A stretch of 33,191 nt of DNA from Phycisphaerales bacterium (GTDB lineage Bacteria; Planctomycetota; Phycisphaerae; Phycisphaerales; UBA1924), in contig JAJDDC010000112.1 of the NCBI GenBank assembly GCA_029260515.1, positions 1 through 33,191 on the forward strand, written 5' to 3'. This document shows positions 1-7,812 of this stretch, one piece after another (within the stretch, counting starts at the first letter, position 1; the number at the start of each line of letters is the position of its first letter). A program made the position numbers and the translations under genes. The notes beneath the pieces are model-generated. The model made no database searches. It saw nothing but the letters and a program-made list of their open reading frames with translations, and was not told where the DNA came from.

Positions 1-696
1 GAGCTGCGCCTCCCCGACTGGAGACTCCGCGCCCAGCAGCCGGCGTGCGTACTGATGGACGATCTCTTCCCACGCTTCCCACGGCGAAGTCACTTCCGCC
101 AGCACACGGCCGGCAGCTACGGGCCCCACTCCCTTGCACCCGGGGTAGCCGTCCGTCGCGTCGCCGGTCAGCACCTGCGTGTAGAAGAAGAGGTCGGCGT
201 CGCGCAGCGTCTGCTCGACCACGCCGTCGTCGGGGTGGCTCCAGTTGTAGTGGAAGCCGGGGACCGTGAGCATGTCTTTGTCGATGGAGCAGATGATGGA
301 CCGGCCGGGCACGACCTTCACCTTGGTGGTGTGGAGGATGCCCATGATGTCGTCCGCTTCCAGCCCGGGCCGGAGGAACGCCTCGTAGTGGTTGAGGACG
401 TGCTCCCGCGCCCGCGCCCACGCCAGCGGCTTCTTGACGCCCGCACGGTTCCCCTTGTACGGGGGGTAGACGTCGTGCCGGAAGTTGCGAGTATCTGACA
501 GACACACGATCACGTCGGTGGCGTTGGTTGCTTCCTTCACCTGCGCGATGCGCGTGTTCATCAGGTCGCAGACTTCGTCGACGTCGGCGTACTCGGTGAC
601 GACCGCTTCCTCCCACTCGAAGGCCTTCTGGCAGGCCGCGGCGCATTGGTAGACGACAATGTCGCCGTCGATCAGGGCTGTCAATCCTCTTCCCAC
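1..696 (-). CDS. T7 gp6-like 5'-3' exonuclease (partial, C-terminus off window)
   Basis: This is a flap/PIN-type 5'-3' exonuclease, which in T7 removes RNA primers and degrades host DNA for recombination and nucleotide supply. I translated 232 codons; the gene runs off the left edge. Visible metal-site and family blocks are LIDGD near the N-terminus, a YKGNR..VKKP block, LEADDIMG, SIDKD and TGDATDGYPG. All align in order with T7 gp6 (MDGD, YKANR..VKKP, LEGDDVMG, SCDKD, KGDITDGYSG). I chose a GTG start at 696 because GAGGAGG lies 4 bases upstream; a TTG at 684 is the alternative. It follows DNA polymerase after a 175-bp gap, the same order as T7 genes 5 and 6. The family call is firm and the start less so. 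Confidence 0.9.
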   Translation of the reverse strand, partial: MGRGLTALIDGDIVVYQCAAACQKAFEWEEAVVTEYADVDEVCDLMNTRIAQVKEATNATDVIVCLSDTRNFRHDVYPPYKGNRAGVKKPLAWARAREHVLNHYEAFLRPGLEADDIMGILHTTKVKVVPGRSIICSIDKDMLTVPGFHYNWSHPDDGVVEQTLRDADLFFYTQVLTGDATDGYPGCKGVGPVAAGRVLAEVTSPWEAWEEIVHQYARRLLGAESPVGEAQL

Positions 697-871
697 GACA
701 CCTCCTCGAAATCGAACCAGTCTTCGAATTCAGGAACACCCCAGAAGCGTACGCAAACTCTGCGCTGCTCCCACACAAGGGCTACAACCCGTCCTGAAAA
801 CGTCAAGCCCCAGCCGCCCGGGACAGGCAGGCCCACGCGAACGCGTGCTGTGCACCCGAGGCGGGGCTCGA

Positions 872-2830
872 CTAGTGCGTCTCTGCCCACGTCGCCCCCA
901 CTTTGTACTCCGCGCTCAGCCGGAGCCGCAGCCCCAACCGCTCGCCGGCGTTCACGATCGAATCGCACAGGATCTTCCCGACCTCGTCCGCCATCGCTGG
1001 CCGCGTGCCCACCTGGTCTTCGTCGTGAACCCACAGGCAGAAGCCCCAGTCCTTCTGGAACCCGAAGGTGTCGCACAGCGTGTCGAAGGCATCGACGTAG
1101 GCGTGCTTCATGATGATGGCCTCGTTGCCCTGCAGCAGCGACACCAGCGCACGGCGCGCGTCGAGCACGGGGATGCGGCGACCGTCGAGCCCCTTCAACC
1201 AGCCGCGCTTGCCAGAGATCTCGAGCGCGCCCTGCATGTCCTCGTAGCCGGCCATCTGCGTACGCATGCGGTACTGGAGCTTTGCACCCAGCTTGCGCGC
1301 CTGACTCAGAGGCGGAAGCGGCTTGTCGGTCAGGCCCCGCTCGCGCGCCTCGCGCCAGTCATCCAAGCAAATCGTCCCCTGCTTGTACTCTTGCGCCCCG
1401 AACCAAGTTGCGTAGGTCAGCGTCTTCTGGTAGTCGCGGAGGAACAGGCCGGAGGCGGCGCGCATGTATTCGTGCGCGTCCTGCTCCGGGTCTTCGATGA
1501 CCGCAGCCAGCTTGCCGCCGTCGAAACGGCCGACGAAGTGCGCGTAGATTGCCAACTGCAGCGCCGAGGCGTCAGCCCCCACCAGCACCCAGCCTTTCCG
1601 GGGCGGTGTGAACAGCGCGCGGCAGCGCATGCCGATGGCCCGCTTGGACGACGGCACCTGCGCGAGGTTGGGGTCGACGTGGTTGGCGCGGTGCGACACG
1701 GCACCCGTCGGGTTGACACGGGCGTGGATCACACCGTCGCTGCCGACCTTCTTCAGCCACGCGCCAGCGCCCTCGCTCAAGTAGCCCAGCACCTTCACGT
1801 TTTCGAGGTAGTCCGCCATGCGCTTGGCGGGAGCGAACGGAAGGTCGCGGAGGATCTCGTCGCTGACCTGAATCTCTCCGCTCGGCGTGAAGTCCTGCGG
1901 CTCCCAGCCGTACTCGCGGACGAGGCGCTTGCCCACTTGCATCCGGCTGCCGGGGTTGAAGTCTTGCATCTTGATCTTGGAGTAGGCGCAGCCTGCGCGG
2001 GTGTTGACGTAGCCCTCGCAGCCCGGGCTGTGCTTCTTGGACGTGGTGCTGCGCTTCGGCGTGTGCGTCGTGCCCGCCTTCCCCTCCCGCTTGTACACCG
2101 GGGGGAACAGCTCGGCGAGTTCGCGCGCCATGTCCGCCTGCTCCTGCGTCAGCTCGGCGAGCATCGCGATGCCTGCGTCCACGTCGAAGCCGATGCCGTT
2201 CTGCTCCTGGTAGGTAACCAGCTCCGTCATGCGGGACTCGACATGCACGGCCTCCGCCGACCAGCCCTGCGCGTACACCGGGCGGTAGATCGGGTGGCAC
2301 GGGCGGGCACCACGGAAGTGCTGAAGCACCTCGAAGGACGCGCCCACATCCTGCACGCAGTACTCCTGCATGTCCGCGTTCCACTTCTCCCAGCCGCCGT
2401 CGTACTCGCCCTTGCCGTCGACGCCCAGCTGCAGGCGGAACGACCACGCGGCGAGGCTGTGCCAGCCGCACATTTCGTTCGGGATGGCGTCGGCACCGCG
2501 CTTGCGCTGGAACACGAAGTCCAGGCTGCGGAGCATGTTCGGGCCGGGGTACATCGCCCGGCTCATGGCCTTGAGGTCGAGGTACTTCTGGCCGCGCACG
2601 GGGTTCCAGCCGTGGAGTTTGCGGATCATCGGAATGTCGTAGCCGCCGATGTTGAAACCGCACAGCACCTCGGCCTGCTCCAGCTCCGCCAAGAGCTCGG
2701 CGAGGTCGCCTGCAGTCGGTCCGTACTCTCGGACGTCGCCGGTGTCGAGGTCGCGGGTGACACCGCAGTGGATCTTCGTGACGTCGGCCAGCAGGTTGTC
2801 GGCTTCGAGGTCGAACAGCAGCCGCGCCAT
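872..2830 (-). CDS. T7-type family A DNA polymerase with 3'-5' exonuclease
   Basis: This is the replicative DNA polymerase, 652 aa against 704 in T7 gp5. The proofreading domain is intact: Exo I FDLEAD at residues 6-11, Exo II around NIGGYD, Exo III CVQDV. Polymerase motif A is GADAS (about 417). Motif B is K(469)TLTY(473)ATWF(477)G. Motif C is VHDEDQVG (about 600). The residue equivalent to E. coli Pol I 762 is Tyr, as in T7; the position equivalent to Tyr766 is Phe. Between the thumb helices, before FNPGSR, is a basic Cys-containing insertion shorter than the T7 thioredoxin-binding loop, so host thioredoxin may still be the clamp. The ATG has AAGGGAG 7 bases upstream. It lies downstream of primase-helicase and a small gene. 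Confidence 0.97.
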   Translation of the reverse strand: MARLLFDLEADNLLADVTKIHCGVTRDLDTGDVREYGPTAGDLAELLAELEQAEVLCGFNIGGYDIPMIRKLHGWNPVRGQKYLDLKAMSRAMYPGPNMLRSLDFVFQRKRGADAIPNEMCGWHSLAAWSFRLQLGVDGKGEYDGGWEKWNADMQEYCVQDVGASFEVLQHFRGARPCHPIYRPVYAQGWSAEAVHVESRMTELVTYQEQNGIGFDVDAGIAMLAELTQEQADMARELAELFPPVYKREGKAGTTHTPKRSTTSKKHSPGCEGYVNTRAGCAYSKIKMQDFNPGSRMQVGKRLVREYGWEPQDFTPSGEIQVSDEILRDLPFAPAKRMADYLENVKVLGYLSEGAGAWLKKVGSDGVIHARVNPTGAVSHRANHVDPNLAQVPSSKRAIGMRCRALFTPPRKGWVLVGADASALQLAIYAHFVGRFDGGKLAAVIEDPEQDAHEYMRAASGLFLRDYQKTLTYATWFGAQEYKQGTICLDDWREARERGLTDKPLPPLSQARKLGAKLQYRMRTQMAGYEDMQGALEISGKRGWLKGLDGRRIPVLDARRALVSLLQGNEAIIMKHAYVDAFDTLCDTFGFQKDWGFCLWVHDEDQVGTRPAMADEVGKILCDSIVNAGERLGLRLRLSAEYKVGATWAETH

Positions 2831-2844
2831 GGTGTCACTCCCTT

Positions 2845-3171
2845 CTACCCGATCGATCGCTGTCTTTCACGCGACGTGCTTTCACGCGACGCTTTGTATG
2901 CAGCCTCTGCGCGCTCTTGCTCTCGCAGCAGGCGCGCTTCCTTGATCAGTTCGAGACCCGCCCGCAGGCGGTGCTCGTTGTCTTCCGGCAATCTCACAGA
3001 GTTCGCAATTTCGTGTACCTCCATGGTCTCGCGGTTCGGTTTGGTGAACTGCCCGCGCGTCAGCAGCGTCAGACTGAGACTGTACAAGCCCTCAGAAGTC
3101 AGCTTGCTGAGCGGGTTCGCCTCCGCCTTCCGGTGTCCCGGCGGCGAAGGGATCGCTCGACCTTTCCCCAT
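2845..3171 (-). CDS. Hypothetical protein between primase-helicase and DNA polymerase
   Basis: This is a 108-aa protein I do not recognise. The C-terminal half is helical and highly charged (EHRLRAGLELIKEARLLREQ), suggesting a coiled coil. By position it resembles the T7 gene 4.3-4.7 group of small, poorly known proteins. The ATG at 3171 has GGGAGG 7 bases upstream but overlaps the end of the primase-helicase gene by 80 bases in another frame. A TTG at 3087 just past the helicase stop is a possible shorter start, although its Shine-Dalgarno would be too close. Only the part after 3091 is not shared with the helicase gene. Confidence 0.6.
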   Translation of the reverse strand: MGKGRAIPSPPGHRKAEANPLSKLTSEGLYSLSLTLLTRGQFTKPNRETMEVHEIANSVRLPEDNEHRLRAGLELIKEARLLREQERAEAAYKASRESTSRERQRSIG

Positions 3172-4720
3172 CCATCAACCTCCCTGTCTCGGTGTTGTAG
3201 TCGAGGTACCCGCACACGCCGGTCTGCCCGGCGAAGCGATTCTTCAGCACGCGCACAGTGGTGTCGGCGTACTTGTCCTCTGACTGTTGGTCTCGCTCCA
3301 GCGCCACCACGGCGTCGGAAAGCTGCGCGATGGCGGCGGTGCCCCGGAGATCGGCAAGGCTGATTTGCCCGCCCTCTTCGAACGACGTCCCGGTGCCCTT
3401 GCGGAGGTGACTCACGATCACCAGCCCGAATTTGCACTCCCGGGCGAGCGACGCACACCGCGTCATCGCGACGTCGATATCCTTCCGCTCGTTCTGCGAC
3501 TCTAACCCGCTGACCACGATGCTGATGTGGTCGAGGAAGATCCACTTGCACCCCAGCCCCACGCTCATGTAACGCATCTTCGCCAGCAGCACGTCCGTCT
3601 CGGACGAGCCCCAGTGGTCGTAGAATTCCACGCCGCTTTCGCGCAGCGTGTCGTACGCTTGGCGCACCGCCGGGTCCTCCGGGTCGAAGCCTTGGAGGTG
3701 CAACGGCCGATTCAAGTGGATCGACATGAGGGACAGTAGCGTCGCGGTGTAGTGCTCTTCGAGAGCCACATACCCCACGCGCTCACCCTGCTGCGACAGG
3801 CTGTACGCGATCTCGCGGCAGGCCGTCGACTTGCCCACACCCGTGCCCGCGCAGAACGTCACCACCTCGCCCGTCCGCAGCCCGAACAGCTTCGCGTTCA
3901 GCCCTGCGTAGGGGTAGAGGGCTTCCGTCTTCGCCCGCGGCTGGATGATCTCTTGCCACAGGTCTTCGTCCATCGAGACGATGCCGTCGGGCCGGTACTC
4001 TTTGGCCCGCCACATGGCGTTGACGAGGTCGCCCTCGCGGCCCGCCTGTAGCATCTCATTGGCGTCCTTCAGCGGCAGCGTAGCGATGTGCGCCTTGCCG
4101 GGCGACAGCAGCGCCGCGCACTCCAGCGCAGCCTTGCGTCCGGGCTCGTCCTCGTCGAACATGAAGACGACGGCTTCGAAGCCTTCGAGAAACTCGAGCG
4201 ACTTCCGCACGGACTCGGCCGCGCCCTGCGCCCCGTTCGCCACACTGACGGCGGGCCACTTCAGGTTCGTGGCTTGGCCCACGCTCATGGCGTCGAGCTC
4301 GCCCTCGGTGACGACGATCCGGCGACTGCCTTGGGCGCACTGCTGTCCGAACAGGAGCGCCTTCTTCGACTCGCCGTACCAGCGGAAGCCCTTCGCCGCG
4401 TCGCGGCCCTTCTGCGCCACCGCGCGGCCGTCTTTGTCGTAGTACGTGGCGTACTGCTCGTTGACTCCAAGGCGGTAGTCGTAGTGCTGGAGGGTCTCTT
4501 CGCGCAGACAGCGCTTGCGGATCGGTGCGTACTCGCCGGGCTTCAGTCCGGGCTTGCGGTGGTCTTTCTCGGCGTCGTACTCTGCCGGCGTACCGGCCGC
4601 GCTCTCGCGGTAGCCGCAGACAAAGCAGAAGGCGTGGCCGTCCGACCACCTGCCCATACCATTGCTGGATGAGCAGGTGTCGGACGAGCAGGGTTCGTGG
4701 CGCTGGAACGAGCCGCCCAA
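3092..4720 (-). CDS. T7 gp4-like DNA primase-helicase
   Basis: This bifunctional hexameric helicase and primase drives fork movement and lagging-strand priming. The 542 aa hold a zinc-binding domain with Cys11, 16, 32 and 35, a TOPRIM fold (VTEGELDAM and FDEDEPGRKA), Walker A GTGVGKST near 293, Walker B IFLDHISI near 396, a VSHLR block, then LRGTAAIAQLSD and a probable arginine-finger region LKNRFAGQTG. Each block aligns with T7 gp4. The last residues are ADF; in T7 gp4 the acidic tail ends in Phe and docks on the polymerase. The start is TTG, directly after the stop codon of the HNH gene and in the same frame, with no clear Shine-Dalgarno. Initiation must therefore be coupled or unusual. The next ATG would cut off two zinc ligands. 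Confidence 0.96.
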   Translation of the reverse strand: MGGSFQRHEPCSSDTCSSSNGMGRWSDGHAFCFVCGYRESAAGTPAEYDAEKDHRKPGLKPGEYAPIRKRCLREETLQHYDYRLGVNEQYATYYDKDGRAVAQKGRDAAKGFRWYGESKKALLFGQQCAQGSRRIVVTEGELDAMSVGQATNLKWPAVSVANGAQGAAESVRKSLEFLEGFEAVVFMFDEDEPGRKAALECAALLSPGKAHIATLPLKDANEMLQAGREGDLVNAMWRAKEYRPDGIVSMDEDLWQEIIQPRAKTEALYPYAGLNAKLFGLRTGEVVTFCAGTGVGKSTACREIAYSLSQQGERVGYVALEEHYTATLLSLMSIHLNRPLHLQGFDPEDPAVRQAYDTLRESGVEFYDHWGSSETDVLLAKMRYMSVGLGCKWIFLDHISIVVSGLESQNERKDIDVAMTRCASLARECKFGLVIVSHLRKGTGTSFEEGGQISLADLRGTAAIAQLSDAVVALERDQQSEDKYADTTVRVLKNRFAGQTGVCGYLDYNTETGRLMDGERSSDPFAAGTPEGGGEPAQQADF

Positions 4721-5287
4721 CTAGGAGAGGCTCGCGGCTTCGGCCGGAAGCAGCTTCTGCGCAGAAGGCGGGATCGCGGTGTACAGTACGTACCGGCAGT
4801 ACACCTTCCCGCCGTCGTCCACCCGGCGTGTGCTCACCACGAATTCGCCCGTGCTGTACTTCTCCCCCAGCTTGTTCAGCTCGCAGATCCGCGGCGCGAG
4901 GCGGCCGATGCCGAACACGGTCTGGGCCTGCGCGGGGCTGATGTGCCCGTGCTTGCGAAGGTACAGCGCGACGCGGCGCGTGTTGTTGGTGCTCTCGGCG
5001 ATTGCCATTCGGGCGTGCCTCTCTTTGTTGTGGGTTTCAACGTATTGGACGAGGAGCCTGAGCTGCTCCAGTGTTGCGTCGCTCTTCGCCCGGTTGCAGG
5101 GCGCGCAGAGCATGTTGATGTTGCTCGGGACGTAGCCGAGGCTCGGCACCACCCGGTCGAGTTCCAGGCGGGCGGGCGTCCCGCAGCAAGTGCAGCGCCC
5201 GCCCGCGCGGGTGCGTGCCGCCTTCGCGTCGGCAGGTGTTAGGCGGTAGGGGATGCCGAGGTTTCGGTTGACCGCAGCCCTACTCAT
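4721..5287 (-). CDS. HNH endonuclease with C-terminal winged-helix domain
   Basis: This 188-aa protein has an N-terminal treble-clef HNH nuclease: CTCC, LELDRVVP, GYVPSNINMLC, APCNRAKSD. The usual His of the first motif reads as Arg, as in the DR-type HNH variants seen in phages. The C-terminal part (HISPAQAQTVFGIGRLAPRI...LNKLG) looks like the small winged helix-turn-helix often attached to phage HNH proteins, probably for site recognition. It sits where T7 has its HNH homing endonuclease 3.8, between endonuclease I and primase. The ATG at 5287 overlaps the endonuclease I stop codon (GATGAGTAG), so translation is probably coupled. It ends in TAG immediately before the primase TTG in the same frame. 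Confidence 0.85.
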   Translation of the reverse strand: MSRAAVNRNLGIPYRLTPADAKAARTRAGGRCTCCGTPARLELDRVVPSLGYVPSNINMLCAPCNRAKSDATLEQLRLLVQYVETHNKERHARMAIAESTNNTRRVALYLRKHGHISPAQAQTVFGIGRLAPRICELNKLGEKYSTGEFVVSTRRVDDGGKVYCRYVLYTAIPPSAQKLLPAEAASLS

Positions 5288-5705
5288 CCAGCCACGCGTC
5301 TGGCACACCGCCGAACGCGCACAGGATGCCCTTCTTGTGGCAGAAGTCCGAGTACCTGGTCTTCGAACCCCTGCGAATCGGCTGGTCGCGCATGAAGACG
5401 TACCTCACGTCGAGCTGAGGGTTCTGCTCGATCGCGAGGCACTCGTCTCGGCGCACCTCGGGGAGCCACGGGCCCTTGCACTCGATGACGATGCGCTTGC
5501 CGGTGCGTGTCGTAACCCAGAAGTCGAACGTCTTCGTCTTGGGCGCGGGGGTGAAGGGGACCGCTTCGACCTCGTAGTCGACCTCGATCCCCTTCACCAG
5601 CAGCACGTCGAGCACGGTGCGCTCGAAGCCTGACTTGAGCTTAGAAATCCGCGCCCGCGCCAGTGCCTTCTTTTTCGCCCACGTCTGATTGTTCGTCATC
5701 GCCAC
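5280..5705 (-). CDS. T7 gp3-like endonuclease I (Holliday junction resolvase)
   Basis: This is a 141-aa homologue of T7 endonuclease I (149 aa), which cleaves branched DNA before packaging and helps degrade host DNA. Catalytic residues are visible in order: Glu in SGFERTV, Asp in FDFW, and Glu and Lys in IVIECKG, matching T7 Glu20, Asp55, Glu65 and Lys67. The NPQLDVRYVF and SDFCHKKGI blocks also match T7 (HPELDIRIVF, GEFCEKHGI). I chose GTG at 5705 because AGGAG lies about 7 bases upstream; an open frame continues to 5795 but the extra residues are low-complexity. It overlaps the SSB 3' end by 65 bases and the HNH start by 8. Confidence 0.92.
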   Translation of the reverse strand: MAMTNNQTWAKKKALARARISKLKSGFERTVLDVLLVKGIEVDYEVEAVPFTPAPKTKTFDFWVTTRTGKRIVIECKGPWLPEVRRDECLAIEQNPQLDVRYVFMRDQPIRRGSKTRYSDFCHKKGILCAFGGVPDAWLDE

Positions 5706-6366
5706 TGAAACGCTCCTGGAAGTCGTCGGGCGCTTCACCGGCGTCGCTGTAGCCCTCTTCCTCGTCGCCGAAGAGCGAGGCGGCGGTGCGCTCACCCTGC
5801 GAGACGAGGTCGAGCACGCGAACCGCTTCGAGCCGACAGTTGACGCCGAATCCCAGCGCCGTGTAGAAGTAGCCGAGGGTGAAGGCGACCTTCGCCGTCG
5901 TCCCGCCCCACACCGGCTTGGTCACCGGCTGGTTCTTGGCGTCGGAGACCAGCAGCTTCCCGTGCCACGTCTGGCCGGCCTTCTTGTGCTGCTTGCCATA
6001 GACGCCCGACGCCAGCTTGTTGTGCGAGAATTCGAGCGCTCCTTCGACTTCCTCCTTGGTGTCCCGGTCGATCACCGGGCGGTACGGGAGGTTGAATTCG
6101 GCGATCTTCAGCTCGGTCGGGGGCTCCGTTTCTTCGAAGGCGGCGCGCTTCTGCTCCATGTCGAGGCACTTCGCGTAGGCCTCGGCGTAGAAGGCGTCGA
6201 TCTTCTGCTTCTGCGCCTGAGCTGCCTCGCCTTCGAGGATCAGCGGAGCCTTCCACTGACCTCCCGGCTTGTACTTCGTGTCGGGAGCCGCCGGGTCCAG
6301 CTTCGGAAAGCGGAGGGTGCCCGCCGGGGTGATGCCTTGCAACTCCAGTCGTCGTTGTTTCGCCAC
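5641..6366 (-). CDS. T7 gp2.5-like single-stranded DNA-binding protein
   Basis: This 241-aa protein (T7 gp2.5 is 232) coats single-stranded DNA and organises the replisome. The OB-fold core ends in GGTTAKVAFTLGYFYTALGFG, aligning with GGGSKLKVKYSLVPYKW of T7. A long acidic tail follows (GDEEEGYSDAGEAPDDF...), ending in ADF. The T7 tail ends GDF, and its terminal Phe is needed for polymerase and helicase contacts. The final three residues here are identical to those of the primase-helicase in this window. The GTG start at 6366 has GAGG upstream. The frame stays open to 6549, but the added part is Arg-rich and overlaps other genes, so I left it out. Confidence 0.92.
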   Translation of the reverse strand: MAKQRRLELQGITPAGTLRFPKLDPAAPDTKYKPGGQWKAPLILEGEAAQAQKQKIDAFYAEAYAKCLDMEQKRAAFEETEPPTELKIAEFNLPYRPVIDRDTKEEVEGALEFSHNKLASGVYGKQHKKAGQTWHGKLLVSDAKNQPVTKPVWGGTTAKVAFTLGYFYTALGFGVNCRLEAVRVLDLVSQGERTAASLFGDEEEGYSDAGEAPDDFQERFSGDDEQSDVGEKEGTGAGADF

Positions 6367-6368
6367 GT

Positions 6369-6524
6369 TCAGTCTACCTCGTTGTTGGTGGGGCTGAGCC
6401 CCTTGTTTGTGAGAGCAATGAAGGTATCCACCGCGAGCGGCGGTCCGTCGCCTTCTTCGTGAAGCGCCGCAGCGCGCAGCGCCTCGCCATCTTCGGGTGA
6501 CACTTCGGAGCGTATGCCTCTCAA
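6369..6524 (-). CDS. Small hypothetical protein upstream of SSB
   Basis: This is a 51-aa acidic protein, unrecognised: begins RGIRSEVSPEDGEALRAAAL and ends SPTNNEVD. The TTG start at 6524 has GGAG 7 bases upstream. Its TTGA overlaps the stop of the preceding 33-aa gene, the same coupling used by its neighbours. It ends 2 bases before the SSB start. The longer ATG-initiated frame would only add Arg/Cys-rich residues antisense-like in composition. No function is proposed. Confidence 0.6.
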   Translation of the reverse strand: MRGIRSEVSPEDGEALRAAALHEEGDGPPLAVDTFIALTNKGLSPTNNEVD

Positions 6525-6622
6525 CGGAACGCTCCGGCAACGGCCGCACCTGCAGCGAGCCCCATGATTGCGAGCGTGGAGGTGAGACACATTCCCAACG
6601 CTATCCAGACTACTTCGGTCAC
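6521..6622 (-). CDS. Small single-pass membrane peptide (33 aa)
   Basis: This is a 33-aa peptide made almost entirely of one hydrophobic helix: MTEVVWIALGMCLTSTLAIM followed by GLAAGAAVAGAFR. The GTG start at 6622 has AGAGGTG 5 bases upstream. GTGA overlaps the stop of the 87-aa gene before it, and its own stop overlaps the next start as TTGA. This double coupling is good evidence for translation. A membrane location is inferred from composition. It could be a small inner-membrane regulator or a holin-like peptide; nothing further can be said. Confidence 0.6.
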   Translation of the reverse strand: MTEVVWIALGMCLTSTLAIMGLAAGAAVAGAFR

Positions 6623-6882
6623 AGCTTCACCTCTTCCCGTAGGTACGTCGCCAGCGCGCGAAACTCCACCGGGTGCTTTTCCTTTGCGCCGCGCAGCACG
6701 CGCTCGGAAGCTTCCAGAACGCGGCGCGGGTCCAAGCGGACGTGGGCGCACACGTAGAGGAACAACGTCGCGGCGGCGGCGACAAGGTACTCGGGCTGGA
6801 AGCGCTGCCACACGGTCATCGCGGCCAGCGCCGCGTCTTTGAACTGCAAGACGTCGAGTTCGTAGAGCTTGTCCAGGCGCAC
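6619..6882 (-). CDS. Hypothetical protein (87 aa)
   Basis: This is an unrecognised 87-aa helical protein with a central hydrophobic stretch (EYLVAAAATLFLYVCAHVRL), which may be one membrane helix or a buried core, and a charged C-terminus ending REEVKL. The GTG start at 6882 has GGAGG 8 bases upstream and directly abuts the stop of the preceding gene. It ends in a GTGA overlap with the 33-aa peptide gene, so the two may work together. Confidence 0.7.
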   Translation of the reverse strand: MRLDKLYELDVLQFKDAALAAMTVWQRFQPEYLVAAAATLFLYVCAHVRLDPRRVLEASERVLRGAKEKHPVEFRALATYLREEVKL

Positions 6883-7707
6883 CTACTGCACCTCCCGCGG
6901 CCGTTCGTGGATGGGGACTTCTTCGCCGTCGTACTGCGGAACCTTGCGCTCGTAGTCCAGCTCGACCTTGCCGATGTGGACGAGGCAGTGCGTGAGGCGG
7001 CCGGGAACGACCTTGCGGTGGTGTGCCTCGACGCGGGCGTACAGCGTGCCGTTCCAGCTGCGAATCCATTCGCGCTCGCCCGGACGCAAGAACAGCGCGC
7101 CTTGGCGGCGGGGCATGTAGCTGGCGGGACTGTTCTCGTCGAACGTCGTGTACCCCGCCGGGAGGTAGTGCGTGCTGAGAGCCACGGTGCAGGGCGACAT
7201 TTCGTCGTTCGTCACGACCATGTCGATCTGGCCGGTCGAAGGCCCCTTCAGCAGCGCCCACGGTGGGTCGAATTTGTCGGGCATGCCGTCGTGGAAGACA
7301 GCCACGGCGCGGCCCTGCGAGTCGCCCTTCAGTGTCGGCCCGACGGGGTAGCCGGGCGTGTTGTTCAGGAACGGCGTGTTGCTGCCCCATACCGCGAACG
7401 GCACCTGCCCGTTGTTGCCGGTCACGACGTAGACGTGTGTCTCGTCCCGGTCGAGCGCGTAGTTCTGCTGCGAACCCATGAACTGGATCGGCGCGTACTG
7501 CATCCGGTCCCATGAGCGGTGCCACGCCTGGAGGCTCGAGCGATCCGGCGCGGGGCCGGTGAAGACACACACAGGGCGGGAGGCCGTCTCGCGGACGACG
7601 ACGTGCGCGAAGCGGTAGCCCTGCATGTGGACGGCGACAGGGCGCGAGGCGCGCTGGTCACCGGTGTGGTCGAGAAGGCGCGATGGCGCGTAGATCAGGT
7701 CGGCCAA
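6883..7707 (-). CDS. Hypothetical protein (about 274 aa), first gene of the replication operon
   Basis: I do not recognise this protein. It is rich in beta-type segments and aromatic residues (AVWGSNTPFLNNTPGYPVGP, ALFLRPGEREWIRSWNGTLY), with no signal peptide or membrane helix. I chose TTG at 7707, which has GGAGGG 4 bases upstream. The frame is open to an ATG at 7827, but that stretch would translate a repeated promoter-like element and a terminator-like hairpin and has no Shine-Dalgarno. Placed directly after that promoter-like element, it would be the leading gene of the middle (replication) transcript. Confidence 0.7.
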   Translation of the reverse strand: MADLIYAPSRLLDHTGDQRASRPVAVHMQGYRFAHVVVRETASRPVCVFTGPAPDRSSLQAWHRSWDRMQYAPIQFMGSQQNYALDRDETHVYVVTGNNGQVPFAVWGSNTPFLNNTPGYPVGPTLKGDSQGRAVAVFHDGMPDKFDPPWALLKGPSTGQIDMVVTNDEMSPCTVALSTHYLPAGYTTFDENSPASYMPRRQGALFLRPGEREWIRSWNGTLYARVEAHHRKVVPGRLTHCLVHIGKVELDYERKVPQYDGEEVPIHERPREVQ

Positions 7708-7720
7708 AGGGCCCTCCGAA

Positions 7721-7773
7721 GAAAAACGAAGAGCGGGACCAAGGGCCGCCCGTTCTGCCCCTGATCCCGCTCT
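7721..7773 (-). terminator. Hairpin with T-tract in the leader of the replication operon
   Basis: On the minus strand a perfect 9-bp stem (AGAGCGGGA at 7765-7773, TCCCGCTCT at 7730-7738) is followed by TTCGTTTTTC, the shape of an intrinsic terminator. The loop is long (26 bases) and itself GC-rich. It lies between a promoter-like repeat (7813-7834) and the next start codon (7707), so it could end upstream transcripts, attenuate the new transcript, or act as an RNA-processing hairpin. Confidence 0.6.
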
Positions 7774-7812
7774 GTTGCCAATGCTCCCCAACACCCCTGA
7801 AGGTCGGCTTGG

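Noticed and set aside
681..806. Short acidic minus-strand frame (41 codons from TTG, ending VSWEED) between polymerase and exonuclease
   Set aside because: It has no convincing ribosome site and overlaps the exonuclease start. It may be real, but I could not support it.
659..3283. Long plus-strand open frame (874 codons) over the DNA polymerase
   Set aside because: It mirrors the GC-rich third codon positions of the minus-strand gene and its translation is low-complexity Arg/Ala/Val/Leu without domains. The minus frame is an unmistakable polymerase.
4721..4723. TAG stop recoding in this phage
   Set aside because: TAG also ends the DNA polymerase, endonuclease I and several late genes at sensible positions, so genome-wide reassignment is not supported; only local coupling or read-through remains.
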